Assembly: GCA_937138955.1 (NCBI GenBank)
Contig: CAKZPJ010000199.1
Coordinates: 1 to 7,720 of the forward strand
Length of the DNA: 7,720 nucleotides
Direction of reading: 5' to 3'
Source: an uncultured Flammeovirgaceae bacterium
Lineage (GTDB): Bacteria > Bacteroidota > Bacteroidia > Cytophagales > Cyclobacteriaceae
In this document: in pieces, positions 1 to 6,232 of the stretch
Layout of the letters: each line of letters opens with the position of its first letter
Position numbering within the stretch: position 1 is the stretch's first letter
Notes under the pieces: model-generated
Seen by the model: the letters and a program-made list of their open reading frames with translations, nothing else
Databases searched by the model: none
Told to the model about the DNA's origin: nothing
Position numbers and translations under genes: made by a program

Positions 1-2042
1 TGAACTAATTGGATAACTTGATTTAAGTCAACCTTCTGGCGTCGTTCAAATCGGCGCTCTACCCGGGAGTAATCCAATAGCGCGTTGATAAGTCGTTTCA
101 TTCGCTCAGCCCCATCTACCGAAAAGCCAATAAACTCACGAGCATCTTGGTCAAGCTTATCTTTATAACGATGTTCCAGTAGCTGTAGATAGCTACTAAT
201 CATGCGTAAGGGCTCCTGCAAATCGTGCGAAGCAATGTAAGCGAAGTTTTTTAGTTCATCGTTAGAGCGTTGGAGCTGCTTTTGGTAGCGGATTGATGTT
301 CTTTCGGCAATTTTTTTAGCGGTAATATCCCGTGAAGAAGAAGTAAGAGCCATTACCTCATCATCAATAGAGACTGTGGTGGAGGTAGTGTTTAGCCAGA
401 TATAAGCACCATTTTTCTTACGGAAGCGATACTCAGACTCAGTAATCACTGACGAGTCTATAGAATGGCCTAGTAGCTTATTGAAAGTTTCTTCCGAGGT
501 GCCGCCAACAGGTACATCATCAGGGTGAAGATAGTATTCAGGAGGGTGGTTCTTTAATTCTTCGGGGGTGTAGCCAGTTAAAGCGTAAGCTGAGGGGCTT
601 ACGTAGAGATAACTACCCTCAGGTTTATGTAAGCAGACCATGTCAGTCATGTTATCGGCTAATAGCTTGAAGTATCGTTCTTTCTCCTGTAACTCCTGCT
701 TAGCTTGTATTTTAGCTTGTTCGGCCTTACGCTCCTCAGTGATGTCGCGACCTATTATAAAATAAATATTCTGGTAAGCATCGGGAGTGATACGCCAATC
801 TATTACCTGATTGGAGTTCAGACTGGCTTCAAATCTAGAGAATTGCTCATTATCATCACTTAGCTGGAGTTGTCTTTTTGCTTCGGATTGATCTTTAGGG
901 TGAATAAGCGACAAGAATAATCGTCCGGCTAGTTTCTGGTTTTTTACTTTAAGTGCTTCCGCAAAAGCAGGATTGATATCGCGAATAATGCCATTACTGT
1001 CTAGCACGGCCATCAGGTCGCCCGATTGCTTAAAAAATCGCTTGAAAACCTTAAATTCTTCTTGGGCTTTTACCTGTTGATCAACATCCTGAAAAGACCC
1101 GTAAAGCCGAATACAGGTGTCGCTATCAAACTGTGCATCGCCAATAGCCCTTACCCAACGTACTTTGTTTCGAGCAGTTACAATCTGGAGTACGACATCA
1201 AAAGGTTCACCCTTTTCTATTGCGTTCTTTACTGCGCGTTGTATAGTGTCCCGACTGCTGCCTTCTTTATAGAAGTTAATTCCAGCATCAAAGTCAGGCA
1301 CATAATCGCTCGCTACCTCGTGAATTTGACGAGTAGCCTCAGTCCAGTGTACTACATTCTGGATTAAGTCTATTTCCCAACCACCTACCTGCGCCATTGC
1401 ACCTGTTTGCTCCAGTAGGGTTTTCGTTTGGTTTAGTTCCTTCTCTTTTTCCTTCTGAGAAGTAATATCTACGTGGGCACCCAGTACGCGGGTGGGAGTG
1501 CCTTCTTCATTCCGAATAGCCAACCCTCGACAGCGAACCCACACGGTAGAACCATCTTTGTGGCGATAGCGAACCTCCTGATCGTAAGGATGCACTGGGT
1601 CAGCCAAGTGTTTAGTCATATTATCAGTAGCAACTTTTAGATCCTCAGGGAAGATAATATTCTGCCAGGTATCTGCCCGATGGGGCATATCAGCAGGCTC
1701 GTAGCCTAGGGTGGTCCAGAACTTAGCATTCATCCACTCGTGCTCGGGGTTTTCTAAATCCCAGTACCATAAGCCATCGAGCGAAGACTTTTGAATGAAG
1801 TCACAAACCTGTTGGTCGGTCTTCACTAGTTCATACAATTCTTCCTTTAAGTAATGGTCTAGTGGCTGGTAATTATCCTTAGAAGTAGGAGTTTTTTTTC
1901 CAGTATTTACATTTTCTTGAGTATATTGGATAAGGTCGAGTATCCACATCGGTTTATACTGAGCAGCGTCTCTTTCCGGTACTCGCTCAAACACTTTTTC
2001 TCGGGAGAGAAACCACTTGTGTTGTTCCTGGATAGTCTTCAT
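1..2042 (-). CDS. Multi-PAS sensor histidine kinase, C-terminus cut by window edge
   Basis: A cytoplasmic sensor kinase that would autophosphorylate on a histidine in response to signals read by PAS domains. I translated 680 uninterrupted codons; the frame is still open at base 1. No membrane segment is visible. Four PAS/PAC units follow each other at about residues 82-197, 207-321, 330-436 and 456-575. Three end in the usual PAC 'DIT' motif (D192, D433, D572), and the second ends 'FQDVD'. A HisKA domain follows at about 592-660 with the H-box FAYIASHDLQEPLRM, phosphoacceptor H606. The ATP-binding HATPase domain is not in the window and should lie to the left. The ATG at 2042 is the first after an in-frame TAA (2058-2060), which fixes the start. 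It lies 158 bp downstream of the REC-kinase gene on the same strand, so the two may be co-transcribed. The ligand of the PAS domains cannot be told. Confidence 0.95.
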   Translation of the reverse strand, partial: MKTIQEQHKWFLSREKVFERVPERDAAQYKPMWILDLIQYTQENVNTGKKTPTSKDNYQPLDHYLKEELYELVKTDQQVCDFIQKSSLDGLWYWDLENPEHEWMNAKFWTTLGYEPADMPHRADTWQNIIFPEDLKVATDNMTKHLADPVHPYDQEVRYRHKDGSTVWVRCRGLAIRNEEGTPTRVLGAHVDITSQKEKEKELNQTKTLLEQTGAMAQVGGWEIDLIQNVVHWTEATRQIHEVASDYVPDFDAGINFYKEGSSRDTIQRAVKNAIEKGEPFDVVLQIVTARNKVRWVRAIGDAQFDSDTCIRLYGSFQDVDQQVKAQEEFKVFKRFFKQSGDLMAVLDSNGIIRDINPAFAEALKVKNQKLAGRLFLSLIHPKDQSEAKRQLQLSDDNEQFSRFEASLNSNQVIDWRITPDAYQNIYFIIGRDITEERKAEQAKIQAKQELQEKERYFKLLADNMTDMVCLHKPEGSYLYVSPSAYALTGYTPEELKNHPPEYYLHPDDVPVGGTSEETFNKLLGHSIDSSVITESEYRFRKKNGAYIWLNTTSTTVSIDDEVMALTSSSRDITAKKIAERTSIRYQKQLQRSNDELKNFAYIASHDLQEPLRMISSYLQLLEHRYKDKLDQDAREFIGFSVDGAERMKRLINALLDYSRVERRFERRQKVDLNQVIQLV

Positions 2043-2200
2043 TTGACAGGTAAATTTTTAAGTCTGCTCATCTAATTGAGCCAATTCAGTTAGATACTCA
2101 TTGTCAAGTAGCGTGGGAAATCTTTGGGATACTCTACAGTAGGAAGCAGGCAATTTTACAATGAATATAGTAATTAGGTTTTATCGTATTAATAAAAGCA

Positions 2201-3340
2201 CTAAGCAGGTTCTTTATCTAGTTGCACATCGTGAAGAAGAAAGCTAAACGTGGTGCCCCGACCTACTTGGCTTTCTACTGAAACTTCGCCCCCTAGATCT
2301 TCTACGATTTTACGAATGAGGTATAGCCCAACTCCTTTCCCCTCAATATGCGGATGGAATCGCCGGAAGGGCATAAATAGCTTTTCTCGGTGATTTTTCA
2401 AATCAATACCCATACCATTATCACAGACAGTAAGAGTATACGTTCCGTCACTTATCTGTTTAGTAGCTATATGAACAGAAAGTGGCCGTGCCCTCTCTCG
2501 GTACTTAATAGCATTGCTAAGTAGGTTCATCACAATACTTTTTAGCACTGACGGAGGGTAGAAAATAGTGGGAGCCGCAAAATCGGTGGTGATATCAGCT
2601 TCTGATGTCTGAATTTTTTCGTCCAATAATATTTTAATTTCCTCCGCAATTTTATCCCACGATTGCAATGAAGATTGAATGACCCAAGAGTTTTGCTCAT
2701 GAAGAAGCGAAAGAATATCGTTTAAGTGGCGGTCTAGGGTTTTAGCTGTCGTTTTAATTCGGTCTATCAGTTCTACTTCAGGAGTGTAAGAAATGGCTTT
2801 TGCTTGCTGCATTTCACTAAGTTGGACTAGCCCCAGAATATTAGCAATAGGTCCTCGAATATCGTGCGAAAGCATGTGTGTAAACTGCTGTAAGCGTTCA
2901 TTCGTTTGCTGGAGGTGCTCATTATGCTGGATGAGCGATTGCTGCTGTTGCTGACTTTCTACTAGGAGTTTATGACGCTCAATGGCATGTTGTAATGATC
3001 GCCGTAGTGAAGTTTGGTTAATCTCACCTTTCACCAGATAATCTTGCACGCCGTTCATCACTGACTTTTTAGCCAGGCTTAAATCATCTAATCCAGTTAG
3101 AATAATAATGGGTTTATCGTGAAAATACTGGGTAGCCAATGTTACTGTTTCCTCTCCGGCGGTATCGGGTAGCGATAAGTCTACTACTACTACTTTGGAG
3201 GAAAGAGTCTGATCCAGATGGCGAGCTTTTTCTAAACTATCAGTATTGGAAATAGAATAAAAAGGCTTTAAATCTCGTAAATACTCTTGGAAGAGCCGCA
3301 CATCGGCCATATTGTCTTCTACAAGCAGTACATTTTGCAT
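2201..3340 (-). CDS. Response-regulator receiver / histidine kinase fusion protein
   Basis: A soluble 379-residue protein with an N-terminal receiver domain joined to a complete histidine kinase. The receiver (about 4-120) has the acidic pair E8-D9, phosphoacceptor D54 in VVVDLSLPD, T82 and K104, so all residues for phosphorylation are present. A glutamine-rich helix (Q130-134, about 118-158), likely coiled-coil, links it to a HisKA domain with H-box LSHDIRGP (H159). The ATPase domain has an N-box (N272, N276 in MNLLSNAIKY), a G1 box DNGMG (307-311), an F-box FMPFRRF and a G2 box GKGVGL (334-339). It should be a working kinase whose activity is set by phosphorylation of its own receiver by another kinase. 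The PAS kinase encoded just downstream is a plausible partner; that is inference. There is no DNA-binding output. The ATG at 3340 starts directly at the receiver's first strand, which supports it. Confidence 0.95.
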   Translation of the reverse strand: MQNVLLVEDNMADVRLFQEYLRDLKPFYSISNTDSLEKARHLDQTLSSKVVVVDLSLPDTAGEETVTLATQYFHDKPIIILTGLDDLSLAKKSVMNGVQDYLVKGEINQTSLRRSLQHAIERHKLLVESQQQQQSLIQHNEHLQQTNERLQQFTHMLSHDIRGPIANILGLVQLSEMQQAKAISYTPEVELIDRIKTTAKTLDRHLNDILSLLHEQNSWVIQSSLQSWDKIAEEIKILLDEKIQTSEADITTDFAAPTIFYPPSVLKSIVMNLLSNAIKYRERARPLSVHIATKQISDGTYTLTVCDNGMGIDLKNHREKLFMPFRRFHPHIEGKGVGLYLIRKIVEDLGGEVSVESQVGRGTTFSFLLHDVQLDKEPA

Positions 3341-3524
3341 ACTTTTTACAGTTTTGAGTCAACGCTAAAATAAGCGACCCAATGATATGAATATTTAATT
3401 TTTATTAAAAAAAGTAGCATATATAGGTAGTAAGAGTTGCGTAATATTTCCTTTCTTTTTGTGAATAAATGAGTGTAAATCATTCTGAGCTATTAGTTAG
3501 TTTGGTGCTGTACTTAGGTCAAAG

Positions 3525-3549
3525 TGCGTAAATTTGACTATTTTACGCA
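3525..3549. promoter_or_regulatory. Perfect 8-bp inverted repeat, candidate operator
   Basis: TGCGTAAA (3525-3532) and TTTACGCA (3542-3549) are exact reverse complements with a 9-nt spacer, so the half-sites are centred 17 bp apart. The site is about 185 bp upstream of the REC-kinase start. GC-containing ends in an AT-rich background make it more than a composition effect. It could be a protein-binding dyad or a small hairpin; there is no U-run to make it a terminator. Confidence 0.4.
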
Positions 3550-3587
3550 TATTTATAAATAAAAAACAATAATTAATATCAATATTA

Positions 3588-3643
3588 ATACTGTGATTCT
3601 GCCAGTCGTAAAACCGATAGATATTTGCCTGTATCCACAGTAT
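3588..3643. repeat. Inverted repeat ATACTGTG / CACAGTAT with 40-bp spacer
   Basis: ATACTGTG (3588-3595) and CACAGTAT (3636-3643) are exact reverse complements 40 nt apart. CAG and CTG inside the spacer could extend the pairing. It may be a long-looped RNA stem or two binding sites for one regulator upstream of the REC-kinase gene. In such AT-rich DNA chance cannot be excluded. Confidence 0.3.
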
Positions 3644-3848
3644 GCAAAAAATTATATAATATTATACATATAGCTTTTAGTCAAAATAGCTTGTTGTGTT
3701 ATATATTAACGGTCATCTGTTTAGTTAGAAACCTTTAGCTTGCTTACCGTTTCGGGTTCATAAACTGAATGGGATTGATTATTATCTGATTTCCAAAGGG
3801 TAGCAAAAAGGAAGGGTACACAAAATAGAGGATTTGTGGTCAAATGTC

Positions 3849-3887
3849 TAGCTCGAGGCGACGCTAACGGCTTGGGAAGCCAAGCTA
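3849..3887. repeat. Compact GC-rich structured element
   Basis: A short GC-rich island in AT-rich DNA that can fold in two competing ways. One is a 6-bp stem GCTTGG/CCAAGC (3870-3875 with 3880-3885) around a GAAG loop. The other is an outer TAGCT/AGCTA pairing (3849-3853 with 3883-3887) enclosing GGCTT/AAGCC (3869-3873 with 3877-3881). It lies 67 bp past the stop of the secreted repeat protein, where a transcript end could be, but no U-run follows on the minus strand. It resembles a dispersed palindromic repeat (REP-like) more than a classic terminator; this cannot be settled from one copy. Confidence 0.4.
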
Positions 3888-3953
3888 CTTTAAGTCAGTA
3901 ATACACTTTCATGAAGATGCTGCGGAAGAAAGGCGGATACTAGGATTTTAATG

Positions 3954-4652
3954 CTAGCGAATATCTTTTTCTGCTGCAATAGGCACTGTGACCATAAAAA
4001 AAGTGACACCTCCTAGTTGATCTACGGTTACTATACCTGCGTTGTAGGTACGAGGCACTAATAGGTTGGGATCGGTTACGACTACCTGCCCATTGGCAGT
4101 TAGTTGGGTTCCAGGCGGAAGGGTTCCCATCACCCATTCAGCTGCTTTGATAGTGCCGTCCTGATCGATGGGATGAGCTAGTACATCGCCTTCGGTCAAT
4201 TTACTGATGACAGAGTTTGATTCCATTTTGTAAACGGCCTCGCTATCAGTTCGGCTATTTACATCAACAACCTCTATTGATAAAGCAGTAGGAATTCGAT
4301 TTTCTTGGATATCAGTAGTTGTAATTGTTACTGGATGATTTCCCACCTCTATGATGTCGCTTTGCTCTATGACAATTAGGCCATTAGGAAATAAGGTCAT
4401 TCCTTCGGGTAGCTTACCATCCGTCACCTCCGCCGAAGTGATGTTCAATTTAGGCTGATAAGGAGCCGCTACAATATCCCCTATATTAAAGTGATTTACT
4501 GAAGTAGGCGGTATTCGGTAATAGAACCCACTCTCACTAAGCAATATATTATCAGATTGGATATCCTGGGCTTGAGCCTTGTAGGGTACACTCGCCGACC
4601 AAGTAGTGGATATGCCGAAGAATAAAAAAAGGATGATAGTTTTAGAGTTCAT
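3954..4652 (-). CDS. Secreted protein with two cadherin/Ig-like repeats
   Basis: A 232-residue exported protein of unknown function. A signal peptide is clear: a charged start MNSK, a hydrophobic core (about 5-20) and a likely cut after AQAQ near residue 29. No lipobox cysteine follows. The mature part holds two tandem repeats of one fold, about 59-129 and 155-224. Each begins GD(I/V)(V/L)AxP, has a central LP(E/P)G turn (81-84; 178-181) then an NG(L/Q)(I/V)V strand, and closes with a beta strand. Repeats of this type occur in very large adhesin-like surface proteins of Bacteroidota, usually in long arrays (established for the family). Here only two stand alone, and no type IX secretion C-terminal sorting domain is visible. 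It may be periplasmic or surface-associated. Long non-coding gaps flank it on both sides, so it is probably transcribed alone. The ATG at 4652 directly precedes the signal peptide. Confidence 0.85.
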   Translation of the reverse strand: MNSKTIILFLFFGISTTWSASVPYKAQAQDIQSDNILLSESGFYYRIPPTSVNHFNIGDIVAAPYQPKLNITSAEVTDGKLPEGMTLFPNGLIVIEQSDIIEVGNHPVTITTTDIQENRIPTALSIEVVDVNSRTDSEAVYKMESNSVISKLTEGDVLAHPIDQDGTIKAAEWVMGTLPPGTQLTANGQVVVTDPNLLVPRTYNAGIVTVDQLGGVTFFMVTVPIAAEKDIR

Positions 4653-4924
4653 AGCGGAAGACTTTTACATCACTAACATATTATGTGGTTAGTAGTGATA
4701 GTTTGACCCTGGCGTGAAACATAGTAAATATATTGCTCCGGTCTTATGTCTCTTCTTTTAGACTGATTCAAATGAAATTGATACTCTGGTATTTTAAATT
4801 TCACCTTAAAAATCTTCTAAATATTACAATTGCAATAAGATTGCAGATAACATGAGCTATTTACAGTTCAAATATAGTCAGATAGAAGTAATATTAAAAC
4901 CGATAAAACAAGCAGATATGGCCA

Positions 4925-4932
4925 CAAAGGTA
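4925..4932 (-). promoter_or_regulatory. Candidate Bacteroidota -7 promoter element
   Basis: On the minus strand this reads TACCTTTG, an exact match to the Bacteroidota sigma-factor -7 consensus TAnnTTTG. It was the only exact match I found when scanning the larger intergenic regions by eye. It points toward the secreted repeat protein gene and would give a leader of roughly 265 nt. A TTG at the normal -33 distance is absent, so it would be a weak or regulator-dependent promoter. Confidence 0.35.
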
Positions 4933-4936
4933 CATG

Positions 4937-4964
4937 TATTGCAAAATTTCGTCCTTCTGCAATA
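4937..4964. promoter_or_regulatory. Inverted repeat TATTGCA-N14-TGCAATA, candidate operator
   Basis: TATTGCA (4937-4943) and TGCAATA (4958-4964) are exact reverse complements with centres 21 bp apart, about two turns of DNA. The dyad lies immediately upstream of the TACCTTTG element and covers the place where -33 contacts would be, as expected for an activator or repressor site. Two more ATTGCA sites lie downstream at 4829-4836 (as the palindrome ATTGCAAT) and 4840-4845, 11 bp apart. Confidence 0.4.
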
Positions 4965-5004
4965 GTTACTGCTATAACAAATTGAAAGTAACAAAATCTT
5001 GTTG

Positions 5005-5030
5005 CTAAGGAAAAAGGCGGGCAACCTTAG
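5005..5030. repeat. Hairpin CTAAGG-N14-CCTTAG
   Basis: Exact 6-bp arms (5005-5010 with 5025-5030), extendable by a G-T and a T-A pair. On the plus strand it is followed by TATTTTTAT, which would look like a weak intrinsic terminator, but no plus-strand gene precedes it. On the minus strand there is no U-run directly after it. Confidence 0.3.
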
Positions 5031-5236
5031 TATTTTTATAGCACTTTTAAGCTAAAAAACTTAAAGATCATTACTACCACCCGACTAAATTTGGATAACG
5101 GAGAAAAGTATTACCGCTTTAAAGCTAAGGGGGATTTTCCCAAGTTCTAAAAAACATCTCTTTTCTAGGGCAAAAAAACTAGTTGAACTATTTTAAGAGT
5201 CTGCCGTGTCTGGGTAAGTCATTTGGCCCGCCCGAG

Positions 5237-5254
5237 TTTGATCAATTTGATCAA
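5237..5254. promoter_or_regulatory. Tandem TTTGATCAA forming a 17-bp palindrome
   Basis: Two adjacent copies of TTTGATCAA (5237-5245, 5246-5254). Each contains the palindrome TTGATCAA, and together bases 5238-5254 make a 17-bp palindrome with one central T. The half-site TTGAT/ATCAA resembles Fnr/Crp-type sites, but the 7-nt spacing differs from the classic 4 nt. No gene start is close to it. Confidence 0.35.
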
Positions 5255-5381
5255 GGAGATATAAGAACCCATATTAATTGCGGTCAAGCTCACAATAGTA
5301 GTGAACAGCTCTGCCTCTTTTTACTGATAGCGCATGACCAAAAGTAGCAGGTAAGCGAGTACAGATTAAAGTAATCTAATA

Positions 5382-5412
5382 AAACCTTCCCCAGAAGAGT
5401 TGAGGAAGGTTT
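5382..5412 (-). terminator. Intrinsic terminator after the DUF937 gene
   Basis: Perfect 9-bp arms AAACCTTCC (5382-5390) and GGAAGGTTT (5404-5412) with a 13-nt loop, starting 54 nt past the DUF937 stop codon. On the minus strand the 3' arm ends in TTTT followed by ATTAG. An A-run on the other side means it could also work on the plus strand. Confidence 0.7.
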
Positions 5413-5466
5413 ATAGATAACCTGAAGCTCAGTGACAATTTTCTGAAGTAGCTACCGTATTGAAGT

Positions 5467-6105
5467 TTACCTTCCGAATAGGCCGCCTAGTACATTACCT
5501 AAGTTGCCGCCTTTGTTACGACCGCCCAATACCATTCCGGCCACATCATCAACTACACTACCATTGCCATTGGCATCTAATACCTGTTCTAAAAATCCTT
5601 GCTCTCTTCGGGTTTGACTACCGCCGAGCATTCCTTCTAACAAGCCACCTAAATCACCTTTTGAATTCACGTTTCTCTGGCGAGCCTTTTTTCCAAGCAT
5701 TCCCATTAGAATAGGGGCGGCTATCTTCAAAATATTGGCTACCTGAGCCGAGTTTAAACCAGATTTTTGGCCAATAACTTCTTCTACACCTTGTTTCTTA
5801 CGACCTAAGATATGCCCCAGAATTTTATCTCCATCTGTTTTTACTGGTTCTTCAACACCTCCGTTGAACAAACTGCCTAAATTATCTAGGATACTACCAT
5901 CGTGCTTATTGCTCAGTGCGTTCATCAGGCTCTGCGCCTGATCAGGATCATTTTTGGCGTTACGCTCCATTGCTTTCATTAGTACAGGTAGCGCCATTGT
6001 TAACGCATTGTTCGTTTTGGCTCGGTCGGTTCCAGTTGATTGTGATACTCCATCTACAATAGATCTACCGGTTTCAGATTGTAGTAAGTCTAAGATTCCG
6101 CTCAT
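5467..6105 (-). CDS. DUF937 family protein (YidB-like)
   Basis: A 212-residue soluble protein whose layout matches the DUF937 family, whose function is not established. Visible family traits are: the start 'SGILDLLQSETGRSIV'; a helix ending NNALTMALPVLMKAMERNA (32-50); 'HDGSILDNLGSLF' (68-80); a second helical unit around KSGLNSAQVANILKIAAPILMGMLGKK (114-140); and a glycine-rich tail. Near the end LDANGNGSVVDDV (176-188) resembles the Asp/Asn-rich, possibly metal-binding loop of the family, though it does not fit a canonical EF-hand. The tail ends in repeated GG-L-G motifs (GGNLGNVLGGLFGR). There is no signal peptide or membrane helix, so it is probably cytoplasmic. It is bracketed by terminator-like hairpins at 6127-6158 and 5382-5412, so it looks like a single-gene unit. 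The ATG at 6105 begins the family's typical N-terminus. Confidence 0.85.
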   Translation of the reverse strand: MSGILDLLQSETGRSIVDGVSQSTGTDRAKTNNALTMALPVLMKAMERNAKNDPDQAQSLMNALSNKHDGSILDNLGSLFNGGVEEPVKTDGDKILGHILGRKKQGVEEVIGQKSGLNSAQVANILKIAAPILMGMLGKKARQRNVNSKGDLGGLLEGMLGGSQTRREQGFLEQVLDANGNGSVVDDVAGMVLGGRNKGGNLGNVLGGLFGR

Positions 6106-6126
6106 GTTTCTGTTAGTTAGGTTTGT

Positions 6127-6158
6127 AAAAAAAATAGCTTCTAAACTTAATTTAGAAG
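6127..6158 (-). terminator. Intrinsic terminator or leader attenuator 21 nt before DUF937 start
   Basis: On the minus strand, exact 8-bp arms CTTCTAAA / TTTAGAAG (6151-6158 with 6138-6145) enclose a 5-nt loop. They are followed by GCTA and then eight T residues (6134-6127). It comes 75 nt after the stop of the small membrane protein gene, so it may simply end that transcript. Only 21 nt remain before the DUF937 ATG, which leaves no room for a promoter between them, so it could act as an attenuator in the DUF937 leader. Confidence 0.65.
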
Positions 6159-6163
6159 TCTGT

Positions 6164-6178
6164 TAGCATAAAATGCTA
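6164..6178. repeat. Small hairpin TAGCAT-AAA-ATGCTA
   Basis: Exact 6-bp arms (6164-6169 with 6173-6178) around a 3-nt loop. In transcription order it lies directly ahead of the terminator-like hairpin, with 5 nt between them. Together they form a two-hairpin leader before the DUF937 gene. Confidence 0.45.
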
Positions 6179-6232
6179 GGTGGGTAACTAAAGAAATCCC
6201 TTAACTGTTTGCAATTCTGGCTTGGTATAAGA

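Larger units (their letters stand above)
3341..3953. other. 613-bp AT-rich intergenic region
   Basis: This lies between the stop of the secreted repeat protein and the start of the REC-kinase gene. I see no ORF with coding character on either strand. The half nearest the kinase (about 3390-3720) is strongly AT-rich and carries two perfect 8-bp inverted repeats (3525-3549, 3588-3643) and the 12-bp palindrome TATAATATTATA (3655-3666). The other half ends in a compact GC-rich structured stretch (3849-3887). The kinase promoter must lie here, but I found no match to TAnnTTTG on the minus strand. Confidence 0.7.
4653..5466. other. 814-bp intergenic region with several inverted repeats
   Basis: No convincing gene on either strand. 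It holds, from left to right: an imperfect dyad next to the secreted-protein start (ACTAAC 4672-4677 with GTTAGT 4688-4693); ATTGCA half-sites at 4829-4836 and 4840-4845; a TAnnTTTG promoter element (4925-4932) beside a TATTGCA dyad (4937-4964); a hairpin (5005-5030); a 17-bp palindrome (5238-5254); an imperfect hairpin (5287-5310); and the terminator of the DUF937 gene (5382-5412). About 730 bp remain between that terminator and the secreted-protein start, long for this genome segment, so an unrecognised RNA gene is possible. Confidence 0.6.

Noticed and set aside
1026..1367. Plus-strand ORF of 113 codons
   Set aside because: It lies fully inside the PAS kinase gene, whose minus-strand frame gives clear PAS domains; the plus-strand product has no domain character.
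2061..2180. 40-codon open run on the minus strand, in frame with the PAS kinase but ended by the TAA at 2058-2060
   Set aside because: It has no ATG, only a possible TTG start, and no recognisable homology; plausible-looking residues alone do not support a gene or a broken N-terminus.
2179..2197. Hairpin TTTTAT/ATAAAA just past the REC-kinase stop, as a terminator
   Set aside because: Six A-T pairs only with a 7-nt loop and no U-run; too weak to call.
3655..3666. TATAATATTATA palindrome, with an 11-bp copy at 6657-6667
   Set aside because: Made only of A and T in very AT-rich DNA, so two copies are not surprising.
3849..3887. Integron attC site
   Set aside because: The ends do not match the RYYYAAC/GTTRRRY core sites and there is no integrase or cassette in view.
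3940..4137. Minus-strand ORF of 65 codons overlapping the secreted protein
   Set aside because: Low-complexity, Arg/Ser-rich translation in a shifted frame of a gene with a signal peptide and clear repeats.
5219..5272. 17-codon minus-strand ORF (MGSYISLIKLIKLGRAK) across the TTGATCAA palindrome
   Set aside because: Too short, no ribosome binding signal, and its repetitive middle is explained by the DNA palindrome.
5460..5714. Plus-strand ORF of 84 codons
   Set aside because: Antisense to the DUF937 gene; His/Leu-rich product typical of a shadow frame.
5954..6166. Plus-strand ORF of 70 codons
   Set aside because: Antisense to the DUF937 N-terminus and running through the terminator hairpin; no family resemblance.
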